A stretch of DNA of 64,000 nucleotides, taken from Pseudonocardia hierapolitana. Lineage in GTDB: Bacteria > Actinomycetota > Actinomycetes > Mycobacteriales > Pseudonocardiaceae. The notes beneath the pieces were generated by a model that saw only the letters and a list, made by a program, of their open reading frames with translations, had not been told where the DNA came from and ran no database searches. Positions within the stretch are counted from its first letter, which is position 1, and the number at the start of each line of letters is the position of its first letter. Below are positions 43,216-55,062 of this stretch, piece by piece. The translations under genes and the position numbers were made by a program. Location of the stretch: NCBI RefSeq assembly GCF_007994075.1, contig NZ_VIWU01000001.1, positions 8,618,001 through 8,682,000 on the forward strand, written 5' to 3'.

Positions 43216-43800
43216 GTGACGATCGCGCGGCGGCCGGGGGGTCGCACGGCCCGCACCCGCGCCGCAGTGCTGGCCGCGGTGGAGGCGGAGCTGCTCGACC
43301 ACGGGATCGACGGCCTCACGATCGACGCGGTGGCGGAGCGGTCGGGCGTGCACCGGGCGACGGTGTACCGGCGGTGGCACGACGTCGGCGGCCTGCTCGC
43401 CGACGCGCTCGCCGCGGGACGCGAGGACGGCTGGCAGCCGGCCGACCACGGCTCGCTCACCGCCGACCTCGTCGCGCTGAACCGGGACGTCGTCGAGCAC
43501 CTGGCCGGCGAGCGGTCGATCGGGCGGGCGCTGATCGTCGCCTCGTACCGCTCCGCCGCGGCGGCCGCGGCCCTGCGCGACTTCCTCGACGACCGGTACC
43601 GGCGGTGCGAGGTGGTGGTCGACCGGGCCGTCGCCCGCGGCGAGGCGCCAGCCGGCACCGACGCCCGCCGCCTGCTGGTCGCCGCCACCGCCCCGCTGTA
43701 CCACGAGATCCTGCTGCTGGGCGGCACCGTCGACGACGCGCTCGCGGTCCGCTGCGCCACCGACGCCGCCCGGGCCGCCGCCGCGGGGGTCTACAGGTAG
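43216..43800 (+). CDS. TetR-family regulator of the Vgb-like gene
   Basis: 194 residues from a GTG with AGGAGG at 43202-43207. The helix-turn-helix is standard: LLDHGIDGLTIDAVAERSGV then HRATVYRRWHDVGGLLADAL. The C-terminal domain begins ADLVALNRDVVEHLAGERSI and matches the TetR_C_11-type fold. It diverges from the Vgb-like lyase gene and probably represses it and itself through the inverted repeat in the gap. The ligand is unknown. Confidence 0.88.
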   Translation: MTIARRPGGRTARTRAAVLAAVEAELLDHGIDGLTIDAVAERSGVHRATVYRRWHDVGGLLADALAAGREDGWQPADHGSLTADLVALNRDVVEHLAGERSIGRALIVASYRSAAAAAALRDFLDDRYRRCEVVVDRAVARGEAPAGTDARRLLVAATAPLYHEILLLGGTVDDALAVRCATDAARAAAAGVYR

Positions 43801-43841
43801 ACGAGGGGCTTCGGTGGCATGCCTTCACCATGGCCTTCGGT

Positions 43842-43887
43842 GGCGCCGCGCATCGTGCGGGGCCGCCCCTCAGAGCTCAAGGGCGCT
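43842..43887 (+). repeat. Intergenic repeat copy A
   Basis: This 46-bp segment matches, in reverse orientation, 46315-46360 at 40 of 46 positions. Shared blocks include GGCGCCGCGCA, GTGCGGGGCCGC and TCAAGGGCGCT. It lies between the TetR stop and the insertion sequence. Confidence 0.8.
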
Positions 43888-43895
43888 CCGCGTCG

Positions 43896-43905
43896 CTCCG
43901 CGACC
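43896..43905. repeat. IS target-site duplication, left copy
   Basis: CTCCGCGACC directly precedes the left end of the insertion sequence and is repeated directly after the right end at 46058-46067. It is 12 bp long if the element is taken to begin at AATG. Confidence 0.85.
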
Positions 43906-44138
43906 CAATGCCGCGGAGTTAAGTGATCTACGGTCTCGTCAAGTGGGCAGCGCTGCGGAGTTTGCGCGGCTCGTACGGGGTGTGGGCGTTCCCCGGTCGC
44001 CGTGAGTGTGGACACCGCTCGTCGCCGTTCTGATCAGCTACTTCGGGGCTGGGGAAGGTCAGCCGGTCGCGTTCGGGCTGCTCGTGTATGTCACCAGGTG
44101 ATCGCCGGTGTGATCACGGCGTGGTGATCAGGTAGGCG

Positions 44139-44200
44139 ACGGGACCTCTGGTAGGTCGGTCGGACCCTTCACGATCTTCCCGCACACCCAGAGGTCCCGT
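44139..44200 (+). promoter_or_regulatory. Stem-loop covering the transposase ribosome-binding site
   Basis: ACGGGACCTCTGG (44139-44151) pairs perfectly with CCAGAGGTCCCGT (44188-44200) across a 36-base loop. The right arm contains the GAGG ribosome-binding site and the first base of the TTG start. Transcripts entering from outside the element would fold this stem and hide the start, while transcripts begun inside the loop would not. Confidence 0.65.
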
Positions 44201-46029
44201 TGCCCGCGCAGTCTGACATGACGTCCCGCCCTGCCCGCAGCACCGCCACGGTCGGCACGAGGACGATCACCCGAGCGGTCACCGTTGCCGCCGGTGTGTT
44301 CGCCCCTGGTCATCTCGGCGAGTTGACCAGCTATCTGCCGTTCGAGCTGGTCGACGACGTGCTCGCCGAGACCCGCACCGTGCAGCGGCGGCTGCGGGAG
44401 CTGCCCTCGCGGGCGGGGGTGTACTTCGTGCTCGCTCTCGGGTTGTTCCCCCGGATCGGCTATGCCCGGGTCTGGGCCAAACTGTGCGCTGGGCTGAGCG
44501 GTGCTGGCCTGGCCGTGCCTGCGGTGTCGGAGAAGGCGCTGCGCGACTTGCGCCGCCGGCTCGGCCCGGCCCCGCTGAAGGCTCTGTTCGAGGTGGTCGC
44601 CGGGCCGCTGGCCCAGCCCCGCACCCCGGGGACCTGCTTCGCCGGGCTGCGCACGGTCGCCTTCGACGGCCTCAACTCGCTCAAAGTGCCCGACACCGAC
44701 CGCAACCGCTCCTGGATGGGTCGCATCCGCTACCGGATGGGCTTCGCCGGCTACCCCACCCTGCGGCTGATGTGTCTGGCCGAGACCGGCACCCGCGGCC
44801 TGCTCGGCGCCACGATCGGCGCCGCCGGCGACCGGGACGAGGCCACCCTGGCACTGCGGCTGCTGCCGCTGCTGCGCCCGGGCATGCTGCTGCTACTGGA
44901 CCGGGGCTTCGACGCCGCCACCTTCCTGACCGCCGTCGCGCGCACCGGGGCGATGCTGCTCGCTCGTGCCCGGTCCCAGCGCGTCCCACCGGTCCTGACA
45001 CACCTGCCCGATGGCTCCTACCTGTCGGACCTCGACGGGCTGGCGGTGCGGATCATCGAGGCCGACCTGACGATGCGCGGCGCCGACGGCACCCGGATCG
45101 GTGACCGCTACCGGCTGATCACCACGCTGCTCGACCACCGCCGCTACCCGGCCGACGCGCTAATCCAGCTTTACCACGAACGCTGGGAGATCGAGTCGGC
45201 CTACCTCGCGCTGCGCCACACGATGCTCGACGGGCACGTCCTACGTTCCGGGGATCGGGCCGGTCTGGAACAAGAGGTGTGGGCGCTGCTGACGCTCTAC
45301 CAACTGCTGCGCATGGCCATGACCACCGCGGTCGAGACCCGTCCCGGCACCAACCCCGACCGGGCCAGCTTCACCACCGCCCTGGAGACGGCCCGCGACC
45401 AGCTCACCGCCGCCGCCGGGATCTATCCCGAGCCCACCGACCTCCTCGGTGTCATCGGCCAGGCCGTGCTGGCCACGCTGCTGCCCGCCCGGCGGGCCCG
45501 CTACAGCGCCCGCAAGGTCAAGTGCGCGACCTCCCGCTACCTCAACCGCGACGACGGCCGCCCCACCGCACCGACGGCCATCACCACGATCGACATCCTC
45601 ATGCACACCCCGGCCCCGGACCCGACGCCTCGACCGCGACGTGTCCCGAGCCGACCCCGCGCTCCCCGGCCGCCGACCCGCCGCGCGCGTGTCACCGCGC
45701 TGCTAGGCAGCGATCCCCGCCGCGCCTGGAGCGGCACCGAACTCGCCCAGACACTGCAGGTCCCGAAGCGCAACATGCTCACCCAACTCGCCGAGTGGAC
45801 CCGCCTCGGACTCATCGCCCGCACCAATGCCGGCAGCTACGCCCTCGACCCACCACCGCCACCCGTCCCGCCCCCGAGCGACCGCCGATCCGGACGGCGG
45901 GAGGAGCGGGGCACGGTGGAGCCCCGCCAGCACAGCGCGGACGAACAACCCCGGCCCACGACGGACACCGTCCACGCCCACCGGCTCCCGGGAAATGACA
46001 CGCCGACCCCGCCGGCCTCCTGGACTTGA
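44200..46029 (+). CDS. IS4-family transposase
   Basis: 609 residues from a TTG with GAGG five bases upstream (an ATG at 44218 is possible). The N-terminal IS4 domain spans about residues 25-130 (LPFELVDDVLAETRTVQRRL). The DDE catalytic core follows: Asp near residue 155 in TVAFDGLNSL, Asp near 234 in LLLLDRGFDAAT and Glu near 330 in YHERWEIESAYLALR. A winged-helix-like segment (WSGTELAQTLQVPKRNMLTQ) and a Pro-rich tail extend the C-terminus. The gene is intact, so the element may still move. Confidence 0.93.
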   Translation: MPAQSDMTSRPARSTATVGTRTITRAVTVAAGVFAPGHLGELTSYLPFELVDDVLAETRTVQRRLRELPSRAGVYFVLALGLFPRIGYARVWAKLCAGLSGAGLAVPAVSEKALRDLRRRLGPAPLKALFEVVAGPLAQPRTPGTCFAGLRTVAFDGLNSLKVPDTDRNRSWMGRIRYRMGFAGYPTLRLMCLAETGTRGLLGATIGAAGDRDEATLALRLLPLLRPGMLLLLDRGFDAATFLTAVARTGAMLLARARSQRVPPVLTHLPDGSYLSDLDGLAVRIIEADLTMRGADGTRIGDRYRLITTLLDHRRYPADALIQLYHERWEIESAYLALRHTMLDGHVLRSGDRAGLEQEVWALLTLYQLLRMAMTTAVETRPGTNPDRASFTTALETARDQLTAAAGIYPEPTDLLGVIGQAVLATLLPARRARYSARKVKCATSRYLNRDDGRPTAPTAITTIDILMHTPAPDPTPRPRRVPSRPRAPRPPTRRARVTALLGSDPRRAWSGTELAQTLQVPKRNMLTQLAEWTRLGLIARTNAGSYALDPPPPPVPPPSDRRSGRREERGTVEPRQHSADEQPRPTTDTVHAHRLPGNDTPTPPASWT

Positions 46030-46057
46030 TCACCAGACCGCTAACTCCGCGGCATTG

Positions 46058-46067
46058 CTCCGCGACC
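46058..46067. repeat. IS target-site duplication, right copy
   Basis: CTCCGCGACC directly follows the right inverted repeat and matches the left copy exactly. Confidence 0.85.
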
Positions 46068-46093
46068 CTTGACCTCCGAGCCTATGCGGCCCC
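46066..46093 (-). repeat. Intergenic repeat copy B (partial), next to the IS
   Basis: Read on the minus strand this segment gives GGGGCCGC and then GGTCAAGGG, blocks shared with copies A and C. Further along the same strand GGCCTTCGGTGGC (about 46153-46165) matches sequence next to copy A. Before the insertion, copies A and B faced each other as an inverted pair. Confidence 0.55.
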
Positions 46094-46407
46094 TCCGGGC
46101 AGCACTACGTGGGCAGGCCGGGGGCCTGCCCTCCGGGCGCGCGGAGCCACCGAAGGCCGGCCCCACGACATGATCAACGCATCGGTGCCTCCCCGGCCGT
46201 ATGCCGCCGCGAATGCACCGGAACGCCGATCAAGGCCCCACGCCCCCCTGATGATCGCCGATTCGGTGCACCCACGGCTGTCCACCCCTCGGCGCGATCG
46301 CCGGAGCGACACTGAGCGCCCTTGACCTGGGAGGAGCGGCCCCGCACACTGCGCGGCGCCGCCAGGAGGCCCCACCGACCGACAGCCCCCGGGACACCAC
46401 GTGCGTC
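46094..46407. other. Intergenic region with repeats, no gene
   Basis: Between the insertion sequence and the SDR gene I see only repeat material: the hairpin GGCAGGCCGGGGGCCTGCC near 46113-46131, the rest of copy B, and copy C. The open frames here have no recognisable protein features. Confidence 0.5.
46315..46360 (-). repeat. Intergenic repeat copy C
   Basis: The reverse complement matches copy A (43842-43887) over its full 46 bp with six mismatches. It lies downstream of the convergently placed SDR gene. Confidence 0.8.
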
Positions 46408-47250
46408 CTACTCGATCGCGCCAACGGTGCGGCGGCCGAGGAACTCGCGGGCGCCGCGCAGTTCGGTGCGTAGGCGTTGCCGGGTCATGGCGCAATCGAG
46501 GCGTACGTCGAGCGGCCCGGGCAGGTTGGTGTCGGCTCGCCGGCCTGCGGGCAATGCGGCGGTGTCGAGACCGTCCCGGCGGGCGATCAGGGTTCCCAGT
46601 TCGTGGCGGCTCACCGCATCGGTTCCGGCGATGTGGTGGATGCCGGCGTGGTCGGATGCTGCGAGTTCGAGAAGTGCGGCGGCCAGGTCGGCGACGTGGA
46701 CGGGGCAGCGCACGTCGTCGGTGAACAGCACGTCGGTGATCCGGCCCGTGGCCAGGGCGTGTACTCGGCGCTCGTGGACCGAGCCACCGTCGCCGATGAT
46801 CAACGAGGTGCGGGCGATCACCGCGGTCGGACTGATGGCCTTGATCGCGGTCTCGGCTGCGGCCTTGGCGGCGCCGTAGGGAGTGGTCGGATCAGGTAAC
46901 GACGTCTCGTCGTAGCGGATCGCTGCACCGGAGAACACCGCGTCGCTGGATACGTGAACCAGACGCGCGGCCATCGAGGCTGCAGCGATGGCGACGTGCG
47001 CGGCGCCGTCGGCGCTGCTCGTCCAGTCGGCCTTCTGGAAAGCGGCGTTGACCACCAGGTCCGGCTCGATCTCGGTCACCAGATCGGCCACCCGCCGGCG
47101 GTCCCGGATGTCCACGGCGTGCCAGGTCGTGCCGGCCAGGTCGGCCGGTCGCGTCAGGTACGTCGCGGCCACCTGATGCCCCGCGGCCAGTGACTGCCGG
47201 GCGACCTCCCTGCCGAGGAATCCGCTGCCACCGACGACGAGGACTCTCAT
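46408..47250 (-). CDS. SDR sugar-nucleotide reductase-like protein (RfbD family)
   Basis: 280 residues. The Rossmann motif MRVLVVGGSGFLGREVARQS opens the protein. VNAAFQKADW and LVHVSSDAVFSGAAIRYDET follow, with the catalytic Tyr/Lys in PYGAAKAAAETAIK (YxxxK). The pattern matches dTDP-4-dehydrorhamnose reductase-like extended SDRs. No other rhamnose or cell-wall sugar genes are adjacent, so it may act on another substrate. Its stop faces the repeat region and IS; it begins 13 bp after the stop of the response regulator gene on the same strand. Confidence 0.82.
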   Translation of the reverse strand: MRVLVVGGSGFLGREVARQSLAAGHQVAATYLTRPADLAGTTWHAVDIRDRRRVADLVTEIEPDLVVNAAFQKADWTSSADGAAHVAIAAASMAARLVHVSSDAVFSGAAIRYDETSLPDPTTPYGAAKAAAETAIKAISPTAVIARTSLIIGDGGSVHERRVHALATGRITDVLFTDDVRCPVHVADLAAALLELAASDHAGIHHIAGTDAVSRHELGTLIARRDGLDTAALPAGRRADTNLPGPLDVRLDCAMTRQRLRTELRGAREFLGRRTVGAIE

Positions 47251-47262
47251 GGCCGGCTCGAG

Positions 47263-47904
47263 CTAGACGCCCAGCCAGGTCAGCACGGCCATCACCCTGC
47301 GGTGGTCGTCACCCGACGGCGGGAGGCCGAGCTTGGTGAAGATCGACGAGATGTGCTTCTCCACGGCCCCCTGGCTGATCACGAGGGTGCGGCCGATGGC
47401 GGTGTTGGTGCGCCCCTCCGCCATGAGCGCCATGACCTCGCGTTCGCGCGGGGAGAGCGCGGCGAGCGGGTCGCGGCGGCGGCGGTGGGCGAACAGGGCC
47501 GAGACGACCTCCGGGTCGAGCACGGTGCCGCCGTCGACCACCCGCTGCAGCGCGTCGGAGAGGTCGGCGAGCTTGGAGACCCGGTCCTTCAGCAGGTAGC
47601 CGACTCCCCCGCCCGCCGTGAGCAGGTCGGAGGCGTAGGACTCCTCGACGTACTGCGACAGCACGAGGATCGCCGTGCCCGGCACCGTGCGACGCACCTC
47701 CAGCGCGGCGCGCAGGCCCTCGTCGGTGAACGTCGGAGGCATCCGCACGTCGACCACGGCGACGTCCGGCTCGTGCTCCCGCACGGCCGCCACCAGCCCT
47801 TCACCGTCCCCGACGGCGGCGACGACCGCGGCCCCTGCCTCGTCGAGGAGGCGGACGAGCCCCTCCCTGAGCAGAAGCGAATCCTCCGCAAGCACGACCC
47901 TCAC
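47263..47904 (-). CDS. LuxR/NarL-family response regulator
   Basis: 213 residues from a GTG directly after the kinase stop. The receiver domain has the acidic pair in MRVVLAEDSLLLREG, the phosphorylated Asp in VAVVDVRMPP and the Lys in YLLKDRV. The C-terminal LuxR-type helix-turn-helix is LSPREREVMALMAEGRTNTA then ISQGAVEKHISSIFTKLGLP. It is the DNA-binding partner of the histidine kinase encoded upstream in the same operon. Targets are unknown. Confidence 0.93.
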   Translation of the reverse strand: MRVVLAEDSLLLREGLVRLLDEAGAAVVAAVGDGEGLVAAVREHEPDVAVVDVRMPPTFTDEGLRAALEVRRTVPGTAILVLSQYVEESYASDLLTAGGGVGYLLKDRVSKLADLSDALQRVVDGGTVLDPEVVSALFAHRRRRDPLAALSPREREVMALMAEGRTNTAIGRTLVISQGAVEKHISSIFTKLGLPPSGDDHRRVMAVLTWLGV

Positions 47905-49215
47905 CTACCGATCATCCCCCACGCCACGCAGCGGGATCTCGGCGGTCAGCACGGTGGGGCCGCCGGGCGGGCTCACCACGTCGAGTGCGCCCTCGACGGT
48001 GGCCAGCCGGTCGGCGAGCCCGGCGAGCCCGTGGCCCTTGCCGAGGTGGGCGCCGCCTCGGCCGTCGTCGCGCACCTGCACGAGCACGCGGTCGGCGTCG
48101 GCGGTGACGACCACGGTGCAGAGGCTGGCGTGGGCGTGCTTCGCGACGTTCGTGAGCGCCTCGGTGACCACGAAGTACGCGGTGTTCTCGACGGCGGCGG
48201 CGAGGCGTTGCCCCTGTGGCAGCGCGACGTCGAGGGAGACCTCCACCGGGCAGCGCGCGGCGGCGGCCGCGAGGGCGGGCCCGAGTCCGCGGTCGGCGAG
48301 GATCGGCGGGGCGATGCCGCGGGAGAGGGCGCGCAGCTCGTCGAGGGCCTCGCGGCTCTGCGTGAGGGCCTCCGCCACAAGCGGGCGCGCCTTCTCCGGG
48401 TTGTCGTCGAGCCGCCGGGCGACCGCCTCGAGGTCCATGTTCAGCCGGACGAGCCGCTGCTGCGGGCCGTCGTGGATGTCGCGCTCGAGCCGGCGCAGCG
48501 TCTGCGCCTCGGCCTGCACGGCCGCCCGCCTGCTGGATTCCAGCTGGGTGGCACGCGCCCGCAGCGCGGCGGTCTGGTTGGTGAGCAGCCCGCGCGCCAG
48601 CCCGGCCCGCGTGGCGACCAGTCCGCGGATCACCAGTGGCGCCGTGGCCAGCATGATCAGCCCGAGCACGGTGCTGACCGCGATCTCACCGAGCAGCGAG
48701 TGCTGGCCGAAGAGCAGCCAGTACAGGCCGCCGCCGTCGTCCTCGGGATCCCGCGGGATCGACCACTGCCAGGTGACCGAGAGCGCCGAGCCGAGCCCGC
48801 CGACCGTCCAGACCACGGCGATGATGAACATCGCGAGCCGCACCGGGAACGCGATCACCGCGTGCAGCAGGTCGCGCCACGACTGCGGGTCGGCGAGCAT
48901 GCTGAACAGCCGGCCGATCCCCCGGCCGCGCGCCTCGCGGTAGTGGTGCGGCGGCAGCGCCCGGCCGGTGGCCCACTCGGCGCCGCGCCGCTCGACGCTC
49001 GCGAGCCCGCGCGAGGCCCGCAGCGTGCCGGCGAGGATCGGCAGCCCGAGCCACACCACGATCGTGCCGACACCGGCGGCGAAACCCACGACCGCGATCA
49101 CGAACGCGACGATGGCAAGCGGGAGGCCGCCGAGCAGATAGCCGTAGCCCCGCCAGAACCGCTGGGAAGCGGTGAGTGGCCCGCCGACCGCCGGGACGGG
49201 CGCGTATTCGCTCAT
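47905..49215 (-). CDS. Sensor histidine kinase, HisKA_3 type
   Basis: 436 residues from the ATG at 49215. An N-terminal sensor region has about four to five membrane helices (LLGGLPLAIVAFVIAVVGFA, MFIIAVVWTVGGLGSAL, IAVSTVLGLIMLATAPLVIR). The dimerisation and phosphoacceptor motif is LRRLERDIHDGPQQRLVRLN with the conserved His, followed by the ATPase domain (VTEALTNVAKHAHASLCTVV, VRDDGRGGAHLGKGHGLAGL). This is the DesK/NarX-like class found in actinobacteria. It forms an operon with the response regulator. The long inter-helix loop rich in charged residues may be the sensory part. Confidence 0.93.
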   Translation of the reverse strand: MSEYAPVPAVGGPLTASQRFWRGYGYLLGGLPLAIVAFVIAVVGFAAGVGTIVVWLGLPILAGTLRASRGLASVERRGAEWATGRALPPHHYREARGRGIGRLFSMLADPQSWRDLLHAVIAFPVRLAMFIIAVVWTVGGLGSALSVTWQWSIPRDPEDDGGGLYWLLFGQHSLLGEIAVSTVLGLIMLATAPLVIRGLVATRAGLARGLLTNQTAALRARATQLESSRRAAVQAEAQTLRRLERDIHDGPQQRLVRLNMDLEAVARRLDDNPEKARPLVAEALTQSREALDELRALSRGIAPPILADRGLGPALAAAAARCPVEVSLDVALPQGQRLAAAVENTAYFVVTEALTNVAKHAHASLCTVVVTADADRVLVQVRDDGRGGAHLGKGHGLAGLADRLATVEGALDVVSPPGGPTVLTAEIPLRGVGDDR

Positions 49216-49315
49216 GCCCCCACTCTCGTCACCCCGCACGGCGCCACCCAGCCGGTGTGCCTCCCTGCCGAGGGTAGGGCCAACCCGAACCCGAGCACGC
49301 ATAGGCTGATCACCC

Positions 49316-49969
49316 ATGGACAGACGGACCTGGGAGCGGGTCGACGCGTATTTCACCGGGCAGCTGCTCGGCCCCGATCCGGTGCTCGACGCGGCGCAGG
49401 AGGCGAACGCCCTCGCCGGGCTGCCCGCGATCGACGTCAGCGCGGCGCAGGGCAAGTTGCTGCACCTGCTCGCCCGCACCGTCGGAGCGCGCCGGATCCT
49501 CGAGATCGGCACCCTCGGGGGCTACTCGACGATCTGGCTCGCCCGCGCGCTGCCGGCCGACGGCGAGCTCGTGACCTGCGAGATCGATCCCGCTCACGCG
49601 GAGGTGGCCCGCGCGAATGTCGCGCGCGCCGGGCTCGACGGGGTGGTCGACGTGCGGGTCGGGCCGGCACTCGACACCCTCCCCACCCTGGACGGCCCGT
49701 TCGACCTGGCCTTCATCGACGCGGACAAGCAGTCCAACGCCGAGTACTTCCGGCACGCCCTGCGCCTGTCCCGCCCGGGCATGATGATCGTGGTGGACAA
49801 CGTGGTGCGGGGCGGCCGGGTCGCAGATTCCTACAACGCCGACCCGGACGTCCGCGGCACGCGTGCGGTCGCCGAGCTGATCGCGCAGGAGCCGCGCGTC
49901 GACGCCACCGTCGTCCAGACCGTGGGGAGCAAGGGCTACGACGGCTTCCTCCTGGCGATCGTGAAGTAG
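49316..49969 (+). CDS. Class I SAM-dependent O-methyltransferase (COMT-like)
   Basis: 217 residues of standard length. The SAM-binding motif is ARRILEIGTLGGYSTIWLAR, the acidic residue that contacts the ribose is in LVTCEIDPAHAE, and the metal-binding DLAFIDADKQSNAEYF plus VVDNVVRGGRV complete the caffeoyl-CoA/catechol methyltransferase pattern. It methylates a catechol-type hydroxyl in the cytosol; the substrate is unknown. It diverges from the histidine kinase operon by 100 bp. Confidence 0.92.
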   Translation: MDRRTWERVDAYFTGQLLGPDPVLDAAQEANALAGLPAIDVSAAQGKLLHLLARTVGARRILEIGTLGGYSTIWLARALPADGELVTCEIDPAHAEVARANVARAGLDGVVDVRVGPALDTLPTLDGPFDLAFIDADKQSNAEYFRHALRLSRPGMMIVVDNVVRGGRVADSYNADPDVRGTRAVAELIAQEPRVDATVVQTVGSKGYDGFLLAIVK

Positions 49970-50001
49970 ACAGGCACTTCGCTATTTGCCATAGTTCCTT
50001 C

Positions 50002-50304
50002 GTGCTCGACGTGGACCTCGTGAAGGCGCTCGCCAACGAGAAGCGCCAGCTGATCCTGGACTGGCTGCGCGACCCCGAGGCGCACTTCCCGCCCCAGCGC
50101 GACGGCGATCTGGTCAGCGATGGCGTGTGCTCGCTGTACATCGCCGAGAAGCTCGGGGTCAGCCAGCCCACGTGCGGCGAGCACCTCAAGGTCCTCGCCC
50201 GGGCCGGGCTGATCCACGGCACGAGGATCAAGCAGTGGGTCTTCTACCGGCGCGACGAGGAGCGGATCGCCGAGGCGAAGGAGCAGCTGGCCGGTGAATG
50301 GTGA
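50002..50304 (+). CDS. ArsR-family regulator
   Basis: 100 residues from a GTG at 50002; a longer open frame upstream is antisense to the kinase genes. The winged helix is KALANEKRQLILDWLRDPEA, recognition helix SLYIAEKLGVSQPTCGEHLK and wing VLARAGLIHGTRIKQWVFYR. AT-rich sequence just upstream contains CTAT and ATAG five bases apart (49982-49994), a possible operator. The segment DGDLVSDGVCSLYI holds one of only two cysteines, so classical metal sensing is not certain. The next small gene overlaps its end by 11 bp. Confidence 0.85.
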   Translation: MLDVDLVKALANEKRQLILDWLRDPEAHFPPQRDGDLVSDGVCSLYIAEKLGVSQPTCGEHLKVLARAGLIHGTRIKQWVFYRRDEERIAEAKEQLAGEW

Positions 50305-50464
50305 CGACGACGCCTACCGGAGACTGATCGATCAGCTGGACGCCGCCGCGGCCCGGTACCGGCTGATCGACCCCCCGCCGGAGGGGCGCACCGAGCTGGT
50401 CAGCGCGATGCGCGGGCACGACGTGGCCTCGCCGCGCCTCGCCCTCATCACCGTCGCCGCCTGA
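50294..50464 (+). CDS. Small hypothetical protein coupled to the ArsR regulator
   Basis: 56 residues from a GTG that lies within the end of the ArsR gene. The protein starts VNGDDDAYRRLIDQLDAAAA and continues RYRLIDPPPEGRTELVSAMR. It is helical and charged at the front. Codon use is consistent with coding (GC-rich third positions). I do not recognise a family. The overlap with the regulator suggests a shared transcript. Confidence 0.5.
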   Translation: MNGDDDAYRRLIDQLDAAAARYRLIDPPPEGRTELVSAMRGHDVASPRLALITVAA

Positions 50465-50515
50465 GCCGTTGCGGGGCGAGCGCCCTTCGCCGTACCAGCG
50501 GTAGCGTCCACCCCC

Positions 50516-51673
50516 ATGGAGCCCTCCGACCTCGCCGACATCCTGTCCGCGGTGCGCGACTTCGTCCGCAAGGAGGTCGTGCCGATCGAGGAACGGATCG
50601 ACGCCGAGGACGCGATCCCGGATCGCGTGATCGCCACGTGCAAGGAGATGGGCCTCTACGGGTTCGCGATCCCGCAGGAGTACGGCGGGCTCGGCATGAC
50701 GCTCACGGAGGAGGCGCAGCTCGCGTTCGAGCTGGGGTGGACCACGCCCGCGCTGCGGTCGCTCTTCGGCACCAACAACGGCATCGCCGGGCAGGTGCTG
50801 CTGGTCGGGGGCACGGAGGACCAGAAGAAGGAGTGGCTGCCGCGGCTGGCCTCCGGCGAGGTGACGGCGTCGTTCGGGCTCACCGAGGCCGACGCCGGCT
50901 CCGACCCGGCGGGGCTGGCCACCACCGCCCGCCGCGACGGTTCGGACTGGGTGCTGAACGGTTCGAAGCGCTACATCACGAACGCCCCCGTCGCGGACGT
51001 GATCATGGTGTTCGCCCGCACCAACCCCGACGCGGCCGGCAACCGGGGCATCTCCACCTTCCTCGTCCCGGCGGGCGCGAAGGGGCTCTCGATCGGGCCG
51101 AAGGACCACAAGATGGGCCAGTTCGGCGCCTGGACCGCCGACGTCCACCTCGACGACGTGCGGGTGCCGGCCGAAGCGCTGGTGGGCGGCGCCGACGGCG
51201 TGGACCGGGGCTTCCAGACCGCGGCCAGGTGCCTCTCCCACGGCCGCGCGCACATCGCAGCGCTGTGTGTCGGGATGGCCGGACGGCTGGTGCACGAGTC
51301 GGTCGAGTTCGCGAGGACCCGCGAGCAGGGCGGACGGCCGATCGCCTCGTTCCAGCTGGTGCAGGGCCTGATCGCCGACTCGGTGACCGACCACATGGCC
51401 GGCCGCTCCCTCGTGCTCGACGTCGCGCGGGCGTACGACGCGGGCGCCGACAAGGTGCGGGGCCCGTCGGTCGCCAAGTACTTCGCGAGCGAGATGGTGG
51501 GCCGCGTCGCCGACCGGGCGGTGCAGGTGCACGGCGGCGCGGGCTACATCCGCGGCGTCGCGGTCGAGCGGTTCTACCGGGACGCGCGGCTGTTCCGCAT
51601 CTACGAGGGCACCAGCCAGATCCAGCAGGTGATCATCGCCCGGCAGACGCTGGGGGACGCCGCTCGCGGCTGA
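50516..51673 (+). CDS. Acyl-CoA dehydrogenase
   Basis: 385 residues with the expected order: N-terminal helical domain, FAD-binding block [39 protein letters not shown], and the C-terminal helical domain with [20 protein letters not shown]. The catalytic-base region is [14 protein letters not shown]. It oxidises an acyl-CoA to the enoyl-CoA with transfer of electrons to ETF. No ETF or hydratase gene is adjacent. It is followed by bioB after 43 bp, and biotin synthesis from fatty acyl precursors may be the reason, but this is only a guess. Confidence 0.93.
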   Translation: MEPSDLADILSAVRDFVRKEVVPIEERIDAEDAIPDRVIATCKEMGLYGFAIPQEYGGLGMTLTEEAQLAFELGWTTPALRSLFGTNNGIAGQVLLVGGTEDQKKEWLPRLASGEVTASFGLTEADAGSDPAGLATTARRDGSDWVLNGSKRYITNAPVADVIMVFARTNPDAAGNRGISTFLVPAGAKGLSIGPKDHKMGQFGAWTADVHLDDVRVPAEALVGGADGVDRGFQTAARCLSHGRAHIAALCVGMAGRLVHESVEFARTREQGGRPIASFQLVQGLIADSVTDHMAGRSLVLDVARAYDAGADKVRGPSVAKYFASEMVGRVADRAVQVHGGAGYIRGVAVERFYRDARLFRIYEGTSQIQQVIIARQTLGDAARG

Positions 51674-51716
51674 TCGGGGCTTGCCGCGCACCCGGAAGTT
51701 GACCAAGGTGCTGGAC

Positions 51717-55062
<3,346 letters not shown>

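Larger units (their letters stand above)
43906..46057 (+). mobile_element. Complete IS4-family insertion sequence, 2152 bp
   Basis: The element is bounded by inverted repeats CAATGCCGCGGAGTTA (43906-43921) and TAACTCCGCGGCATTG (46042-46057), with weaker similarity continuing inwards to GTCAAGT/ACTTGAT. It is flanked by a 10-bp target duplication, in the IS4-family range, and holds one intact transposase gene. The intact ends and direct repeats point to a fairly recent insertion. The target was a pair of inverted intergenic repeats. Confidence 0.92.

Noticed and set aside
47302..50001. Very long plus-strand frame ending in the ArsR gene
   Set aside because: It is antisense to the response regulator and kinase and out of frame with the methyltransferase. 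Composition is typical of shadow frames; only the last 100 codons are real.
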